Shown in pieces: positions 14,387 to 20,264 of a DNA stretch of 20,264 bases. A program made the translations under genes and the position numbers. The notes beneath the pieces are model-generated. The model was given only the letters and a program-made list of their open reading frames with translations. It was not told the DNA's origin and made no database searches. The first letter of the stretch is position 1. Each line of letters begins with the position of its first letter. The stretch lies in assembly GCA_041676645.1 (NCBI GenBank), contig JBAYRO010000051.1, positions 1-20,264 on the forward strand, written 5' to 3'. The stretch is from JAMLIN01 sp041676645. GTDB taxonomy: Bacteria; Pseudomonadota; Gammaproteobacteria; Burkholderiales; Burkholderiaceae_E.

Positions 14387-14462
14387 GCCTCCGTAGCTCA
14401 GTGGATAGAGCATCTCCCTCCTAAGGAGAGGGTCGTAGGTTCGATTCCTGCCGGGGGCGCCA
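14387..14462 (+). tRNA. tRNA-Arg, anticodon CCT
   Basis: A 76-base cloverleaf including an encoded CCA. The acceptor stem GCCTCCG pairs with CGGGGGC (14452-14458, one G-U pair). The D arm is GCTC/GAGC, the anticodon stem TCTCC/GGAGA with loop CTCCTAA, giving anticodon CCT at 14420-14422. The T arm is GTAGG/CCTGC with loop TTCGATT. The discriminator base is G, followed by CCA. It reads AGG codons. It lies between the thioesterase and flavodoxin-like genes; no integrase or duplicated 3' end is visible. Confidence 0.96.
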
Positions 14463-14515
14463 ACTGCGCCGGGTCACTGCTTGCACACTTTCCCCTCCCG
14501 GGCGACAGTTCGCCG

Positions 14516-15007
14516 ATGAATCTCCTGATCGTCTGGTGGTCACTGACCGGCGGCAGCGAGCAGCTCGCCAATGCCGCCTTCGAAGGCGCGCTCGAGCAGG
14601 TGGAGCGCGATGAAGCCCTGATCCTGCGCGCCGATCGCGCAGGGCCCGAGGAACTTCTCGCGGCGCGCGCGGTGCTCTTCGTCTGTCCCGAGAACCTCGC
14701 GACCATGGCGGGGATGATGAAGGACTTCTTCGACCGTTGTTACTACCCGGCGCTCGGGCGCATCGACGGCCGGCCCTATGCGACGATCATCTGCGCGGGC
14801 TCCGACGGCGAGGGCGCGACGCGGCAGATCGATCGCATCGCCCTGGGCTGGCGGATGCGTCGGGTAGCCGAGCCGGTCATCGTCTGCACCGATGCCCAGA
14901 CGCCGGAGGAAATCCTCGCGCCCAAGCATATCGGCGAGACCGATCTCGCCGGCGCCCGCGAACTCGGCGCTTCGCTCGCGGCCGGCGCCTCGATGGGGCT
15001 CTGGTAG
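14516..15007 (+). CDS. Flavodoxin-like FMN protein
   Basis: A 163-residue protein with a flavodoxin/NAD(P)H-dependent FMN reductase fold. The N-terminal strand and phosphate loop read VWWSLTGGSEQLA (6-18). The second flavin loop is probably CPENLATMAGMMKDFFDR, in the position where FMN reductases have the PEYN/SPM-type segment. CAGSDGEGATRQIDRI marks the third flavin contact. It would carry electrons or reduce quinones or other small molecules; the partner cannot be read. It stands alone between the tRNA and the next SDR, with no clear promoter and only a weak ribosome binding site. It may be a cotranscribed passenger of the tRNA. Confidence 0.82.
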   Translation: MNLLIVWWSLTGGSEQLANAAFEGALEQVERDEALILRADRAGPEELLAARAVLFVCPENLATMAGMMKDFFDRCYYPALGRIDGRPYATIICAGSDGEGATRQIDRIALGWRMRRVAEPVIVCTDAQTPEEILAPKHIGETDLAGARELGASLAAGASMGLW

Positions 15008-15125
15008 GGGCCGGGCAAGAGGGGAAAAAGCGGGACGCAGGCCAGTCGGCCGGGATGCCATCGGTCGCTGATGCTTGTAGAGTTCGCACTGTGCAGCGTC
15101 TGCTGGCTACGCAGTCGAGGGCAGC

Positions 15126-16151
15126 ATGGGTAAGACCGCACTCGTGACCGGCGCCAATGGCCACCTCGGAAACAACCTTGTGAGGGCCCTGCTCGAACGC
15201 GGCTACAAGGTGCGCGCCTCGGTACGGGACGCTTCCGATCCTGCGAAGTCGAAGCTGTTGCCGGTCCCGGACATCGAACTGCTCAGCCTGGATGTGCGCG
15301 ACGCGAAGCGCTTCGCGGAAGCCGCCGGTGGCGTCGACTTCCTGTTCCACGTGGCCGCCACGTACCGATACTTCACCGGCAGCCGCGTCGCCGACGAGGA
15401 GATGATCCGCGACAGCGTCGACGGAGCAGCCGCGGCGCTTCACGCCGCGGCTGCGAGCAGGGTCGGGCGTGTGGTGCTGACCTCATCGGTGGTGACCTTG
15501 CCCCTGGCGGGTCCCGGCGACCCTCCGAAGACGGAAGACGATTGGCGCACCGACCTGCGCATGCCTTACTTCAGGGCCAAGGTCGAGGCCGAGCGGGAGG
15601 CCTGGCGGATTGCCGCGGCCGAGGGTGTCGACCTCGTGACGGTACTGCCCGGAGCGATCATCGGGCCGGGGTTCACCCGGACCACGCCGAGCACCGATGC
15701 CATCCTCGGCATCATGCTCGGCGGGATGAAGATGGGCGCGCCCGACAGCAACATGCCCGTGGTCGACATCCGGGATGTCGTATCGGGACACATCCTCGCG
15801 GCCGAATCGGGCAAGGCGGGCCGCTTTGCCATCATCAACGACGAGCAGCCGAGCTTCCTGGAGCTAGCGCGAATCATGCACGCGATCGACCCGGAGATCC
15901 CGCTCAGTCGCCGCAAGCTGCCCGATTTCCTGCTGCGGTTCGGTCCGTTCTTCGAGTGGCTCAACCACAGGACGCTCGGTACGCCACGCTTGGTCACCAG
16001 CGAGTTCATCGCTTCGATGAGCGGCAAGCGGTGGGCAGTGTCGAACGAGCGGGCCAGGCGCGAGTTGGGATGGAGGCCGGAGATCCCCCTCGACAGGAGC
16101 CTGGCAGACACCATCGCGGTGCTCCGGAAACTGCAGGACTCGCGATCGTAA
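15126..16151 (+). CDS. NAD-dependent epimerase/dehydratase family protein (dihydroflavonol 4-reductase/HpnA-like extended SDR)
   Basis: A 341-residue extended SDR, normal length for the family. The Rossmann motif is GANGHLG (9-15), the catalytic Ser is in TSS (119-121), and Tyr148-x3-Lys152 is in PYFRAK. VLPGAIIGPG (173-182) and the later VVDIRDVVSGHILAAE are typical of dihydroflavonol-4-reductase-like and hopanoid-associated (HpnA) sugar epimerases. The C-terminal domain includes RELGWRPEIPL, the usual closing motif. NADP preference is possible because Arg follows beta2 (SVRDASD). The substrate is unknown, and no hopanoid or sugar gene lies nearby. GAGGG five bases upstream supports the start. 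It converges on folA with only 29 bp between stops. Confidence 0.9.
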   Translation: MGKTALVTGANGHLGNNLVRALLERGYKVRASVRDASDPAKSKLLPVPDIELLSLDVRDAKRFAEAAGGVDFLFHVAATYRYFTGSRVADEEMIRDSVDGAAAALHAAAASRVGRVVLTSSVVTLPLAGPGDPPKTEDDWRTDLRMPYFRAKVEAEREAWRIAAAEGVDLVTVLPGAIIGPGFTRTTPSTDAILGIMLGGMKMGAPDSNMPVVDIRDVVSGHILAAESGKAGRFAIINDEQPSFLELARIMHAIDPEIPLSRRKLPDFLLRFGPFFEWLNHRTLGTPRLVTSEFIASMSGKRWAVSNERARRELGWRPEIPLDRSLADTIAVLRKLQDSRS

Positions 16152-16180
16152 GGGGCCGATCCCGGGAAGCGTGCTGCCGC

Positions 16181-16696
16181 TCAGATCCGTCGGTAGTCGA
16201 CGATCTCGAAACCGACGCCGATCGAGGAAGTCCGCGATTCCCTCGTGACGGCCCGCCATTGCCGGGGATCGGGCGCATCGAGGTGGACGTCTCCGTCCGG
16301 CTCGAGGTCGACTTCGGTCATCAGGATGCGATCCGCCAGGGGCAGGGCCGCCACATAGATCTGGGCGCCGCCGACCACGAAGACTTCATCGCGCGAGATG
16401 CCGGGATGCTCGGGCGATCCCGCCGCCGCCATGGCGATCGCCTCGGTCACCGAGTCCGCCCGCTCGCAGCCCGGCGCCGACCAGTCGCGATTGCGGCTCA
16501 CCACCAGGCTGCGGCGACCCGGCAGTGGCCGGCCGATGGAATCCCAGGTGAGCCGCCCCATGATGAGCGCATGGCCCGTGGTGGTCCGCTTGAAATGCTG
16601 GAGCTCTTCCGGGATGTGCCAGGGCAGGGCATTGCCGTGGCCGATGACGCCGTTGCGTGCCCGGGCTATCAGCAGGGTGACGCGTGGCGTGGACAT
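16181..16696 (-). CDS. folA: Dihydrofolate reductase
   Basis: A 171-residue DHFR that reduces dihydrofolate to tetrahydrofolate with NADPH. Signature segments: GVIGHGNALPWHIPEEL (16-32) with Trp26 and the active-site acid Glu31 (Asp27 in E. coli), GHALIMGRLTWDSIGRPLPGR (41-61) with the NADPH-binding GRxTW block, and VVGGAQIY (107-114). Length is slightly above the 159 of E. coli. It lies 13 bp downstream of thyA on the same strand, the common thyA-folA pairing in which DHFR recycles the dihydrofolate made by thymidylate synthase. AAGG about ten bases upstream is the likely ribosome binding site. Confidence 0.97.
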   Translation of the reverse strand: MSTPRVTLLIARARNGVIGHGNALPWHIPEELQHFKRTTTGHALIMGRLTWDSIGRPLPGRRSLVVSRNRDWSAPGCERADSVTEAIAMAAAGSPEHPGISRDEVFVVGGAQIYVAALPLADRILMTEVDLEPDGDVHLDAPDPRQWRAVTRESRTSSIGVGFEIVDYRRI

Positions 16697-16709
16697 GGCG
16701 ATGCTGCCT

Positions 16710-17504
16710 TCAGACCGCGACCGGCGCCTTGATCAGCGGATGCGGATCGTAGCCTTCGAAATCGAAGTCGTCGAAGCGATAGTCGAAGATCGATTCGGGC
16801 CGTCGCCTGATCACGAGCTTCGGCAGGGGACGCGGCTCGCGGGCGAGCTGCTGGCGCGCCTGCTCGAGGTGATTCAGGTAGAGATGGCAGTCGCCGCCGG
16901 TCCAGATGAAGTCGCCCGGTTCGAGCCCCGCCTGTTGCGCAACCATTTCGGTGAGCAGGGCGTACGAGGCGATATTGAAGGGCACACCCAGGAAGATGTC
17001 GGCGCTGCGCTGGTATAGCTGGCAGGACAGGCGCCCGCCGGCGACATGGAACTGGAAGAACGCATGGCAGGGAGCCAGCGCCATCTTCGGCAGGTCGGCG
17101 ACGTTCCAGGCCGAGATCACCAGGCGGCGGCTGTCCGGATCGGTGCGCAGCCGTGCCATCAGGTCCGTGATCTGGTCGATGTGCCCGCCGTCGGGCGTGG
17201 GCCAGGAGCGCCACTGGTGGCCATAGACTGGTCCGAGCTCGCCGTGTTCGTCGGCCCATTCGTCCCAGATCGTGACGCCGTGCTCGCGCAGGTAGCCGAC
17301 GTTCGTCGAGCCCTGCAGGAACCAGAGCAGTTCGTGCACGATCGACTTCAGGTGCAGCTTCTTGGTCGTGAGCAGCGGGAAGCCGTCGGCGAGCGGGATG
17401 CGCATCTGCCAGCCGAAGACCGACAGGGTTCCTGTGCCGGTACGGTCGTTCTTGCGTTCACCGTGTTCCAGCACGTGACGCATGAGCTCAAGATAGGCGC
17501 GCAT
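16710..17504 (-). CDS. thyA: Thymidylate synthase
   Basis: A 264-residue ThyA, identical in length to the E. coli enzyme, that methylates dUMP to dTMP with methylene-tetrahydrofolate. Visible sites: DRTGTGT (20-26) binding phosphate, ELLWFLQGSTN (58-68), IWDEWA (79-84), the nucleophile Cys146 in LAPCHAFFQF, RSADIFLGVPFNIASYALL (166-184), and the C-terminal IKAPVAV that closes the active site. It is first of the thyA-folA operon. An extended -10 box lies immediately before the ATG, so its mRNA may be leaderless; no Shine-Dalgarno is seen. Confidence 0.98.
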   Translation of the reverse strand: MRAYLELMRHVLEHGERKNDRTGTGTLSVFGWQMRIPLADGFPLLTTKKLHLKSIVHELLWFLQGSTNVGYLREHGVTIWDEWADEHGELGPVYGHQWRSWPTPDGGHIDQITDLMARLRTDPDSRRLVISAWNVADLPKMALAPCHAFFQFHVAGGRLSCQLYQRSADIFLGVPFNIASYALLTEMVAQQAGLEPGDFIWTGGDCHLYLNHLEQARQQLAREPRPLPKLVIRRRPESIFDYRFDDFDFEGYDPHPLIKAPVAV

Positions 17505-17510
17505 CGATGG

Positions 17511-17519
17511 ATTCTAGCA
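17511..17519 (-). promoter_or_regulatory. Extended -10 element directly upstream of thyA
   Basis: On the minus strand TGCTAGAAT ends six bases before the thyA ATG. It has the TGn extension plus TAGAAT (5 of 6 to consensus). The expected transcription start coincides with the A of the ATG, predicting a leaderless thyA-folA transcript. Confidence 0.55.
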
Positions 17520-17548
17520 GCGGGAGCCGGCCGGCCGAGTCTGGCAGC

Positions 17549-17579
17549 CTCGCCCCTGCCCGCCGGCGGGCGCGGCGAG
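17549..17579 (-). terminator. Nested GC hairpin after gspC
   Basis: Outer arms CTCGCC/GGCGAG enclose a perfect 14-bp palindrome, GCCCGCCGGCGGGC (17558-17571), with a small asymmetric internal loop. It sits directly after the gspC stop codon and before thyA on the same strand. It would form a very stable RNA hairpin that could end or slow gspC transcription, but it has no T-tract. Confidence 0.4.
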
Positions 17580-17580
17580 C

Positions 17581-18258
17581 TCAGCCGTCGTTCCCGGCCG
17601 GCGTCCCCGGGTTGTTGTCCTGCGCCGGAGGGGCCGGGCGGCGCACCACCGGCCTGGGGGCGTCCTGTTCCCGGACGGCGGCCGCGGCACCCGAAGGCGG
17701 CAGCGGGCGCGCCGGTGGCATGGGACGGGAGTCGGCGGCGCCCGGGGCTCCGGGGGCCGGGCCGCTGCTCAGGATGGCCACGTCGGACTGCGCCGGCGCA
17801 TCGATGCGGATCTCCTCGGCGCCACGCTGGATCACGACTTCGGTGGCCGAAACCGATTTCAGGCGATGGGTGTCGTCGATCTGCATGCCGACGCCGAAGA
17901 CTTCGGCGGCGCCCCCGTCGACGGCGATGATGGCGGCGCCCCGCTGCGTATCGGCGATCACGCCGAGTACCTTGAAGTTCGAGGCAACGGCCTGGACGAC
18001 CGGGCCTTCGCCCGCCCCGGCACGACCGAAGAGGGTCTGGGCCGGGCCCAGCGAGGCGATGGTCTCGGCGGCCGCGAGCGAGCCCGATGGGGCGATGCGC
18101 ACGGGTGGCTCGAGCAGGCGCAGCATCCAGTACGCGATGACGGCGCACAGCAGTGCGAACAACAGGACTGACACGAGCCGCGGTGCCCGGCGGGCTCCGC
18201 CGGCCGACGGAAACAGGCGCATGAACGGCCGATTGCGGGTCGGGGGCGCTGCTATCAT
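17581..18258 (-). CDS. gspC: Type II secretion system protein GspC (PulC-type, no PDZ domain)
   Basis: A 225-residue bitopic inner-membrane protein of the type II secretion system. A basic cytoplasmic tail is followed by one transmembrane segment (about 28-47, LVSVLLFALLCAVIAYWML). A periplasmic homology-region domain follows (about 92-155, FKVLGVIADTQRGAAIIAVDGG...DTHRLKSVSATEVVIQRG). In known systems this domain contacts the GspD secretin and links the inner and outer membranes. The rest (about 160-225) is Pro/Ala-rich with no PDZ or coiled coil, so this is a short GspC. The assignment is supported by the divergent gspGHIJ operon only 35 bp away. The ATG at 18258 overlaps the gspG -10 box and lacks a Shine-Dalgarno; ATG 18222 (Met13) is a possible alternative. 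Confidence 0.85.
   Translation of the reverse strand: MIAAPPTRNRPFMRLFPSAGGARRAPRLVSVLLFALLCAVIAYWMLRLLEPPVRIAPSGSLAAAETIASLGPAQTLFGRAGAGEGPVVQAVASNFKVLGVIADTQRGAAIIAVDGGAAEVFGVGMQIDDTHRLKSVSATEVVIQRGAEEIRIDAPAQSDVAILSSGPAPGAPGAADSRPMPPARPLPPSGAAAAVREQDAPRPVVRRPAPPAQDNNPGTPAGNDG
18250..18258 (+). promoter_or_regulatory. Extended -10 element for the gspG operon
   Basis: TGCTATCAT, with a TGn extension, lies 35 bp before the gspG ATG; transcription would start near 18265. It overlaps the first codon of the divergent gspC. GGGAAG a few bases before the gspG ATG is the ribosome binding site. Confidence 0.5.
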
Positions 18259-18293
18259 AACCGGGTCTTGGAATTGCGTCCCCGGGAAGTTTT

Positions 18294-18728
18294 ATGCAGC
18301 GCAGCATGCGCCTTCAACGCGGATTCACGCTGATCGAGATCATGGTCGTGATCGTGATCCTCGGTGTGCTGGCGACCCTGATCGTTCCTCGTGTCATGGA
18401 CAAGCCCGACCAGGCACGGGTAACGGCCGCCAGGTACGACATCGGCAACATTCTCCAGGCGCTGGACCAGTACCGGCTCGACAACAACCGGTACCCGACG
18501 ACCGAGCAGGGTCTTGCCGCGCTGGCCCAGCGACCCACGGTCGAGCCGACCCCGAACAACTGGAAGCAGTACCTCAGTTCGCCGCCCCGCGACCCCTGGG
18601 GCAATCCGTACCAGTACATGCATCCGGGCATCAACGGGGATATCGATGTCTTCAGCTTCGGCGCCGACGGCAAGACCGGTGGCGAGGGCAACGATGCCGA
18701 CATCGGATCCTGGCAACTGAATCGGTGA
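18294..18728 (+). CDS. gspG: Major pseudopilin GspG
   Basis: A 144-residue major pseudopilin of the type II secretion system. The short basic leader ends at Gly10, with the prepilin peptidase site G^FTLIE (Glu at mature +5), followed by the hydrophobic N-terminal helix. Family landmarks: PTTEQGLAALAQRP (68-81), PPRDPWGNPYQY (97-108), and the C-terminal calcium-binding loop DVFSFGADGKTGGEGNDADIGSW. It polymerises into the periplasmic pseudopilus that pushes substrates through the GspD secretin. It is the first gene of gspG-H-I-J; its TGA overlaps the gspH ATG by one base. Confidence 0.97.
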   Translation: MQRSMRLQRGFTLIEIMVVIVILGVLATLIVPRVMDKPDQARVTAARYDIGNILQALDQYRLDNNRYPTTEQGLAALAQRPTVEPTPNNWKQYLSSPPRDPWGNPYQYMHPGINGDIDVFSFGADGKTGGEGNDADIGSWQLNR

Positions 18729-19180
18729 TGCGCGTGCGCCGGCGTGCCGCTGGCTTCACGCTCATCGAACTGATGGTCGCGATCCTGATCGCGGGCATCC
18801 TCATGACGGTGGTCGGCCTGTCGGTGCGCAGCGCCGACCGGTCCCTGCAGTTCGAAGCCGACCGTGTCGGCCAGCTGCTCGCACTGGCGCGCGAGGAGGC
18901 CCAGGTGCGCGGTGCGCGCATCCGCTTCGAGGCCGACGCCAGCGAATATCGCTTCCTGATCCGCCGCCAGGGTAAATGGGTCCCGATCCTCGACGATCGC
19001 GACCTGCGCACCCGCGAATGGGCCGGCCCGACGACCCTGAGCCTGGAGCGCGGCGACGGCCGACGCGTGATCGAGTTCGGTCGCGACGCGGTCGATTCGC
19101 CCTTCGTCCTGGTGCTGGCCCGCGACGGGCGCGAACACCGCATCCTCGCCAATGGGCTCGGCCACTTCGAGGTGCGCTAG
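18728..19180 (+). CDS. gspH: Minor pseudopilin GspH
   Basis: A 150-residue minor pseudopilin. Leader MRVRRRAAG is followed by the cleavage site G^FTLIELMVAI with Glu at +5, then a hydrophobic helix and a beta-rich domain (FEADRVGQLLALAREEAQVRGARIRF, about 38-63, is the typical GspH helix-to-sheet region). Identification rests on position (G-H-I-J order), length and this segment. Its start overlaps the gspG stop (TGATG) and its TAG is 2 bp before the gspI ATG. It would be incorporated near the tip or along the pseudopilus. Confidence 0.92.
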   Translation: MRVRRRAAGFTLIELMVAILIAGILMTVVGLSVRSADRSLQFEADRVGQLLALAREEAQVRGARIRFEADASEYRFLIRRQGKWVPILDDRDLRTREWAGPTTLSLERGDGRRVIEFGRDAVDSPFVLVLARDGREHRILANGLGHFEVR

Positions 19181-19182
19181 GC

Positions 19183-19551
19183 ATGTATGCGCGTCGCCGC
19201 CGCGGCTTTACCCTGATCGAAGTGCTCGTCGCGTTGACGATCACCGCGATCGCGCTGATGGCCGCGCTGCGGGCGACGGCGGTATTGCGCAACAGCAGCA
19301 ATGACCTGCGCGCCCGCACCGTCGCCCAGTGGAGCGCCGAGAACCGCCTCGGCGAGATCCGCATCGCCGGCCTGTTCCCTACCCTGGGTGTGCGCCGCTT
19401 CGACTGTTCGCAGGGTTACGTGGTCCTGCAATGCGTCGAGGATGTGAAGGCCACCCAGAGCCCCTTCTTCCGGCAGGTCGAACTGAGCGTGCTCGACCAG
19501 AACGGCCATCGGCTCACCCACCTCGTGGGATTCGCGGTGCGGGGCCTGTGA
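19183..19551 (+). CDS. gspI: Minor pseudopilin GspI
   Basis: A 122-residue minor pseudopilin, matching GspI size. Leader MYARRRRG, cleavage before FTLIEVLVAL (Glu at +5), hydrophobic helix, then the GspI-like WSAENRLGEIRI (about 50-61) and a small beta domain. GspI nucleates the GspI-J-K tip complex. Two cysteines, in FDCSQ and LQCVED, could form a disulfide after export. The gene is 2 bp after gspH and its TGA overlaps the gspJ ATG by one base. Confidence 0.94.
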   Translation: MYARRRRGFTLIEVLVALTITAIALMAALRATAVLRNSSNDLRARTVAQWSAENRLGEIRIAGLFPTLGVRRFDCSQGYVVLQCVEDVKATQSPFFRQVELSVLDQNGHRLTHLVGFAVRGL

Positions 19552-20177
19552 TGCCGCTCCGTCGGAAAGTCGCCGGATTCACCCTGCTCGAACTGCTGGT
19601 CGCCGTCGCCCTGATGGCGATCCTGGCGGTATTGTCCTGGCGCGGGCTCGATTCCGTACTGACGAGCCGGGAGCACATCACCCGCCATACCGACGAGACA
19701 CGCGCGATCTCGGTGCTGTTCTCGCAGCTCGACGAGGACCTGCGGCGTTCATGGCCGCTACGGCACCTGGATGCGCTTGGCCGGCGTCCGGTGGCCTTCG
19801 TGCGCGACGATGTCGATGGCCCCGTGCGCATCGACCTGCTGCGCGAGGCGCCGGTCGATTCGCCGGTCCGCTTCGAGCGGATCGTCTACCGCATGCGCGA
19901 CGGCCTGATCGAACGCGGCTTCGGGCCCTGGCGGCCGGGCGCCGAGGAGGAAACGCCGCTGCAGGTCTGGCAGCCGCTGCTCGCCGATGTCGATGCCATC
20001 ACCTGGCGCGCCTGGCTGGCCGGTCGCAACGACTGGCAGGATGCCGGCGCCCTGGTAATGTTGCCGCCGCCCACGGGGGTCGCCAGCGCTGACCGCCAGT
20101 TCGATCCCGCCGGGGTCGAATTCACCCTGTTGCGTCGCGGGGAGCGCCTGCGCCGCGTCTTCGCGTTGCGGGACTGA
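19551..20177 (+). CDS. gspJ: Minor pseudopilin GspJ
   Basis: A 208-residue minor pseudopilin. Leader MPLRRKVAG, cleavage before FTLLELLVAV (Glu at +5), a hydrophobic helix, then a large periplasmic beta domain. Family features include WRGLDSVL (30-37), the LFSQLDEDLRRSWPLR region (56-71), VYRMRDGLIERGFG (about 112-125) and a C-terminal GVEFTLLRRGERLRRVFALRD. It joins GspI and GspK in the tip trimer. gspK is expected next, but a 26-bp-arm palindrome lies within 16 bp of the stop. Confidence 0.94.
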   Translation: MPLRRKVAGFTLLELLVAVALMAILAVLSWRGLDSVLTSREHITRHTDETRAISVLFSQLDEDLRRSWPLRHLDALGRRPVAFVRDDVDGPVRIDLLREAPVDSPVRFERIVYRMRDGLIERGFGPWRPGAEEETPLQVWQPLLADVDAITWRAWLAGRNDWQDAGALVMLPPPTGVASADRQFDPAGVEFTLLRRGERLRRVFALRD

Positions 20178-20179
20178 AC

Positions 20180-20264
20180 ATGGAACCGTCGAGGAAATGG
20201 GGTCAGACACCTTTTCCGCCTCGGAAAAGGTGTCTGACCCCATTTCCGTCCGCGGCCCGCGAGC
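20180..20264 (+). CDS. Possible 5' end of the next gene (gspK expected), running through the palindrome
   Basis: An ATG two bases after the gspJ stop opens a frame with no stop to the window edge (28 codons, beginning MEPSRKWGQT). GGGAC upstream is a weak ribosome site. GspK normally begins with a short basic leader and a hydrophobic helix; nothing hydrophobic is seen yet, and most of this frame is encoded by the palindrome. Either gspK carries a repeat-derived N-terminal extension or it starts further downstream. Confidence 0.25.
   Translation, partial: MEPSRKWGQTPFPPRKRCLTPFPSAARE
20193..20247. repeat. Perfect 26-bp inverted repeat (GGGGTCAGACACC-type REP-like element)
   Basis: Two 26-base arms, each the exact reverse complement of the other, flank a 3-base loop (CCT); each arm has the core ATGGGGTCAGACACC. 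From memory, GGGGTCAGAC-cored palindromes recur in many proteobacterial genomes, often near REP-associated tyrosine transposases (RAYTs). That makes this a likely dispersed mobile repeat. In RNA it would form a near-perfect 26-bp hairpin between gspJ and whatever follows, and could attenuate downstream transcription or stabilise upstream mRNA. No other copy occurs in this window. Confidence 0.85.

Noticed and set aside
14387..14462. tRNA-Arg as an integration site of a genomic island
   Set aside because: No integrase, no direct repeat of the tRNA 3' end and no compositional shift are visible on either side within the window.
15008..15125. 118-bp gap before the extended SDR as a small RNA or small gene
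   Set aside because: No convincing promoter, terminator or small open frame with a ribosome site was found; nothing is supported beyond the leader of the next gene.
16152..16180. Convergent 29-bp gap between the extended SDR and folA as a terminator
   Set aside because: There is no stem-loop with a T-run; if termination occurs here it is probably factor-dependent.

Overview
The window is high-GC, densely packed proteobacterial DNA, most likely gammaproteobacterial. This is inferred from the gene content: a type II secretion pseudopilin operon (gspGHIJ) with a divergent gspC, a thyA-folA pair, and a 26-bp perfect palindrome of the GGGGTCAGAC type at the right edge. No phage, plasmid, CRISPR array or transposase gene is visible. 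Genes are mostly in short operons with 1-7 bp overlaps, many of the ATGA type.

Layout. (a) 1-3174, minus strand: acyl-CoA dehydrogenase, then an acyl-CoA carboxylase beta subunit, then a second acyl-CoA dehydrogenase cut by the window edge. The last two resemble the AtuC-AtuD pair of acyclic-terpene (citronellol/geraniol) degradation. (b) 3459-5588, plus strand: a HAD-phosphatase/UbiA-prenyltransferase fusion followed 3 bp later by a PaiB-type FMN-binding protein. (c) 5641-10059, minus strand: old yellow enzyme, AMP-dependent acyl-CoA synthetase, GST-like protein with an extra C-terminal domain, and SDR. (d) 10262-11904, plus strand: a MarR regulator and a FUSC-family membrane protein. The interval between (c) and (d) holds a perfect 24-bp operator-like inverted repeat with -10-like boxes on both strands, so the two units probably form one MarR-controlled divergon. 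(e) 12017-14320, plus strand: an HxlR regulator (TTG start, own palindrome upstream), a 2-hydroxychromene-2-carboxylate isomerase-like protein, an SDR lacking the catalytic Tyr, and a PaaI-type thioesterase. (f) tRNA-Arg(CCT), a flavodoxin-like protein and an extended SDR (15126-16151). (g) thyA-folA on the minus strand. (h) gspC on the minus strand, diverging from gspG-H-I-J on the plus strand, which runs out of the window.

How they fit together. Regions a, c and e are enriched in CoA-ester, redox and detoxification enzymes. A plausible reading is catabolism or detoxification of hydrophobic unsaturated acids, aldehydes or terpenoids. The CoA ligase would activate an acid, the dehydrogenases and carboxylase would process a branched or unsaturated acyl-CoA, and the ene-reductase and GST would handle electrophilic enones. 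The FUSC protein would export the inducer. This is inference, since no substrate can be read from the sequence.

I found no clearly unprecedented system. The best candidates for something undescribed are the MarR divergon, the HxlR operon with its degenerate SDR, the HAD-UbiA/PaiB pair, and the palindrome placed exactly where gspK should begin.
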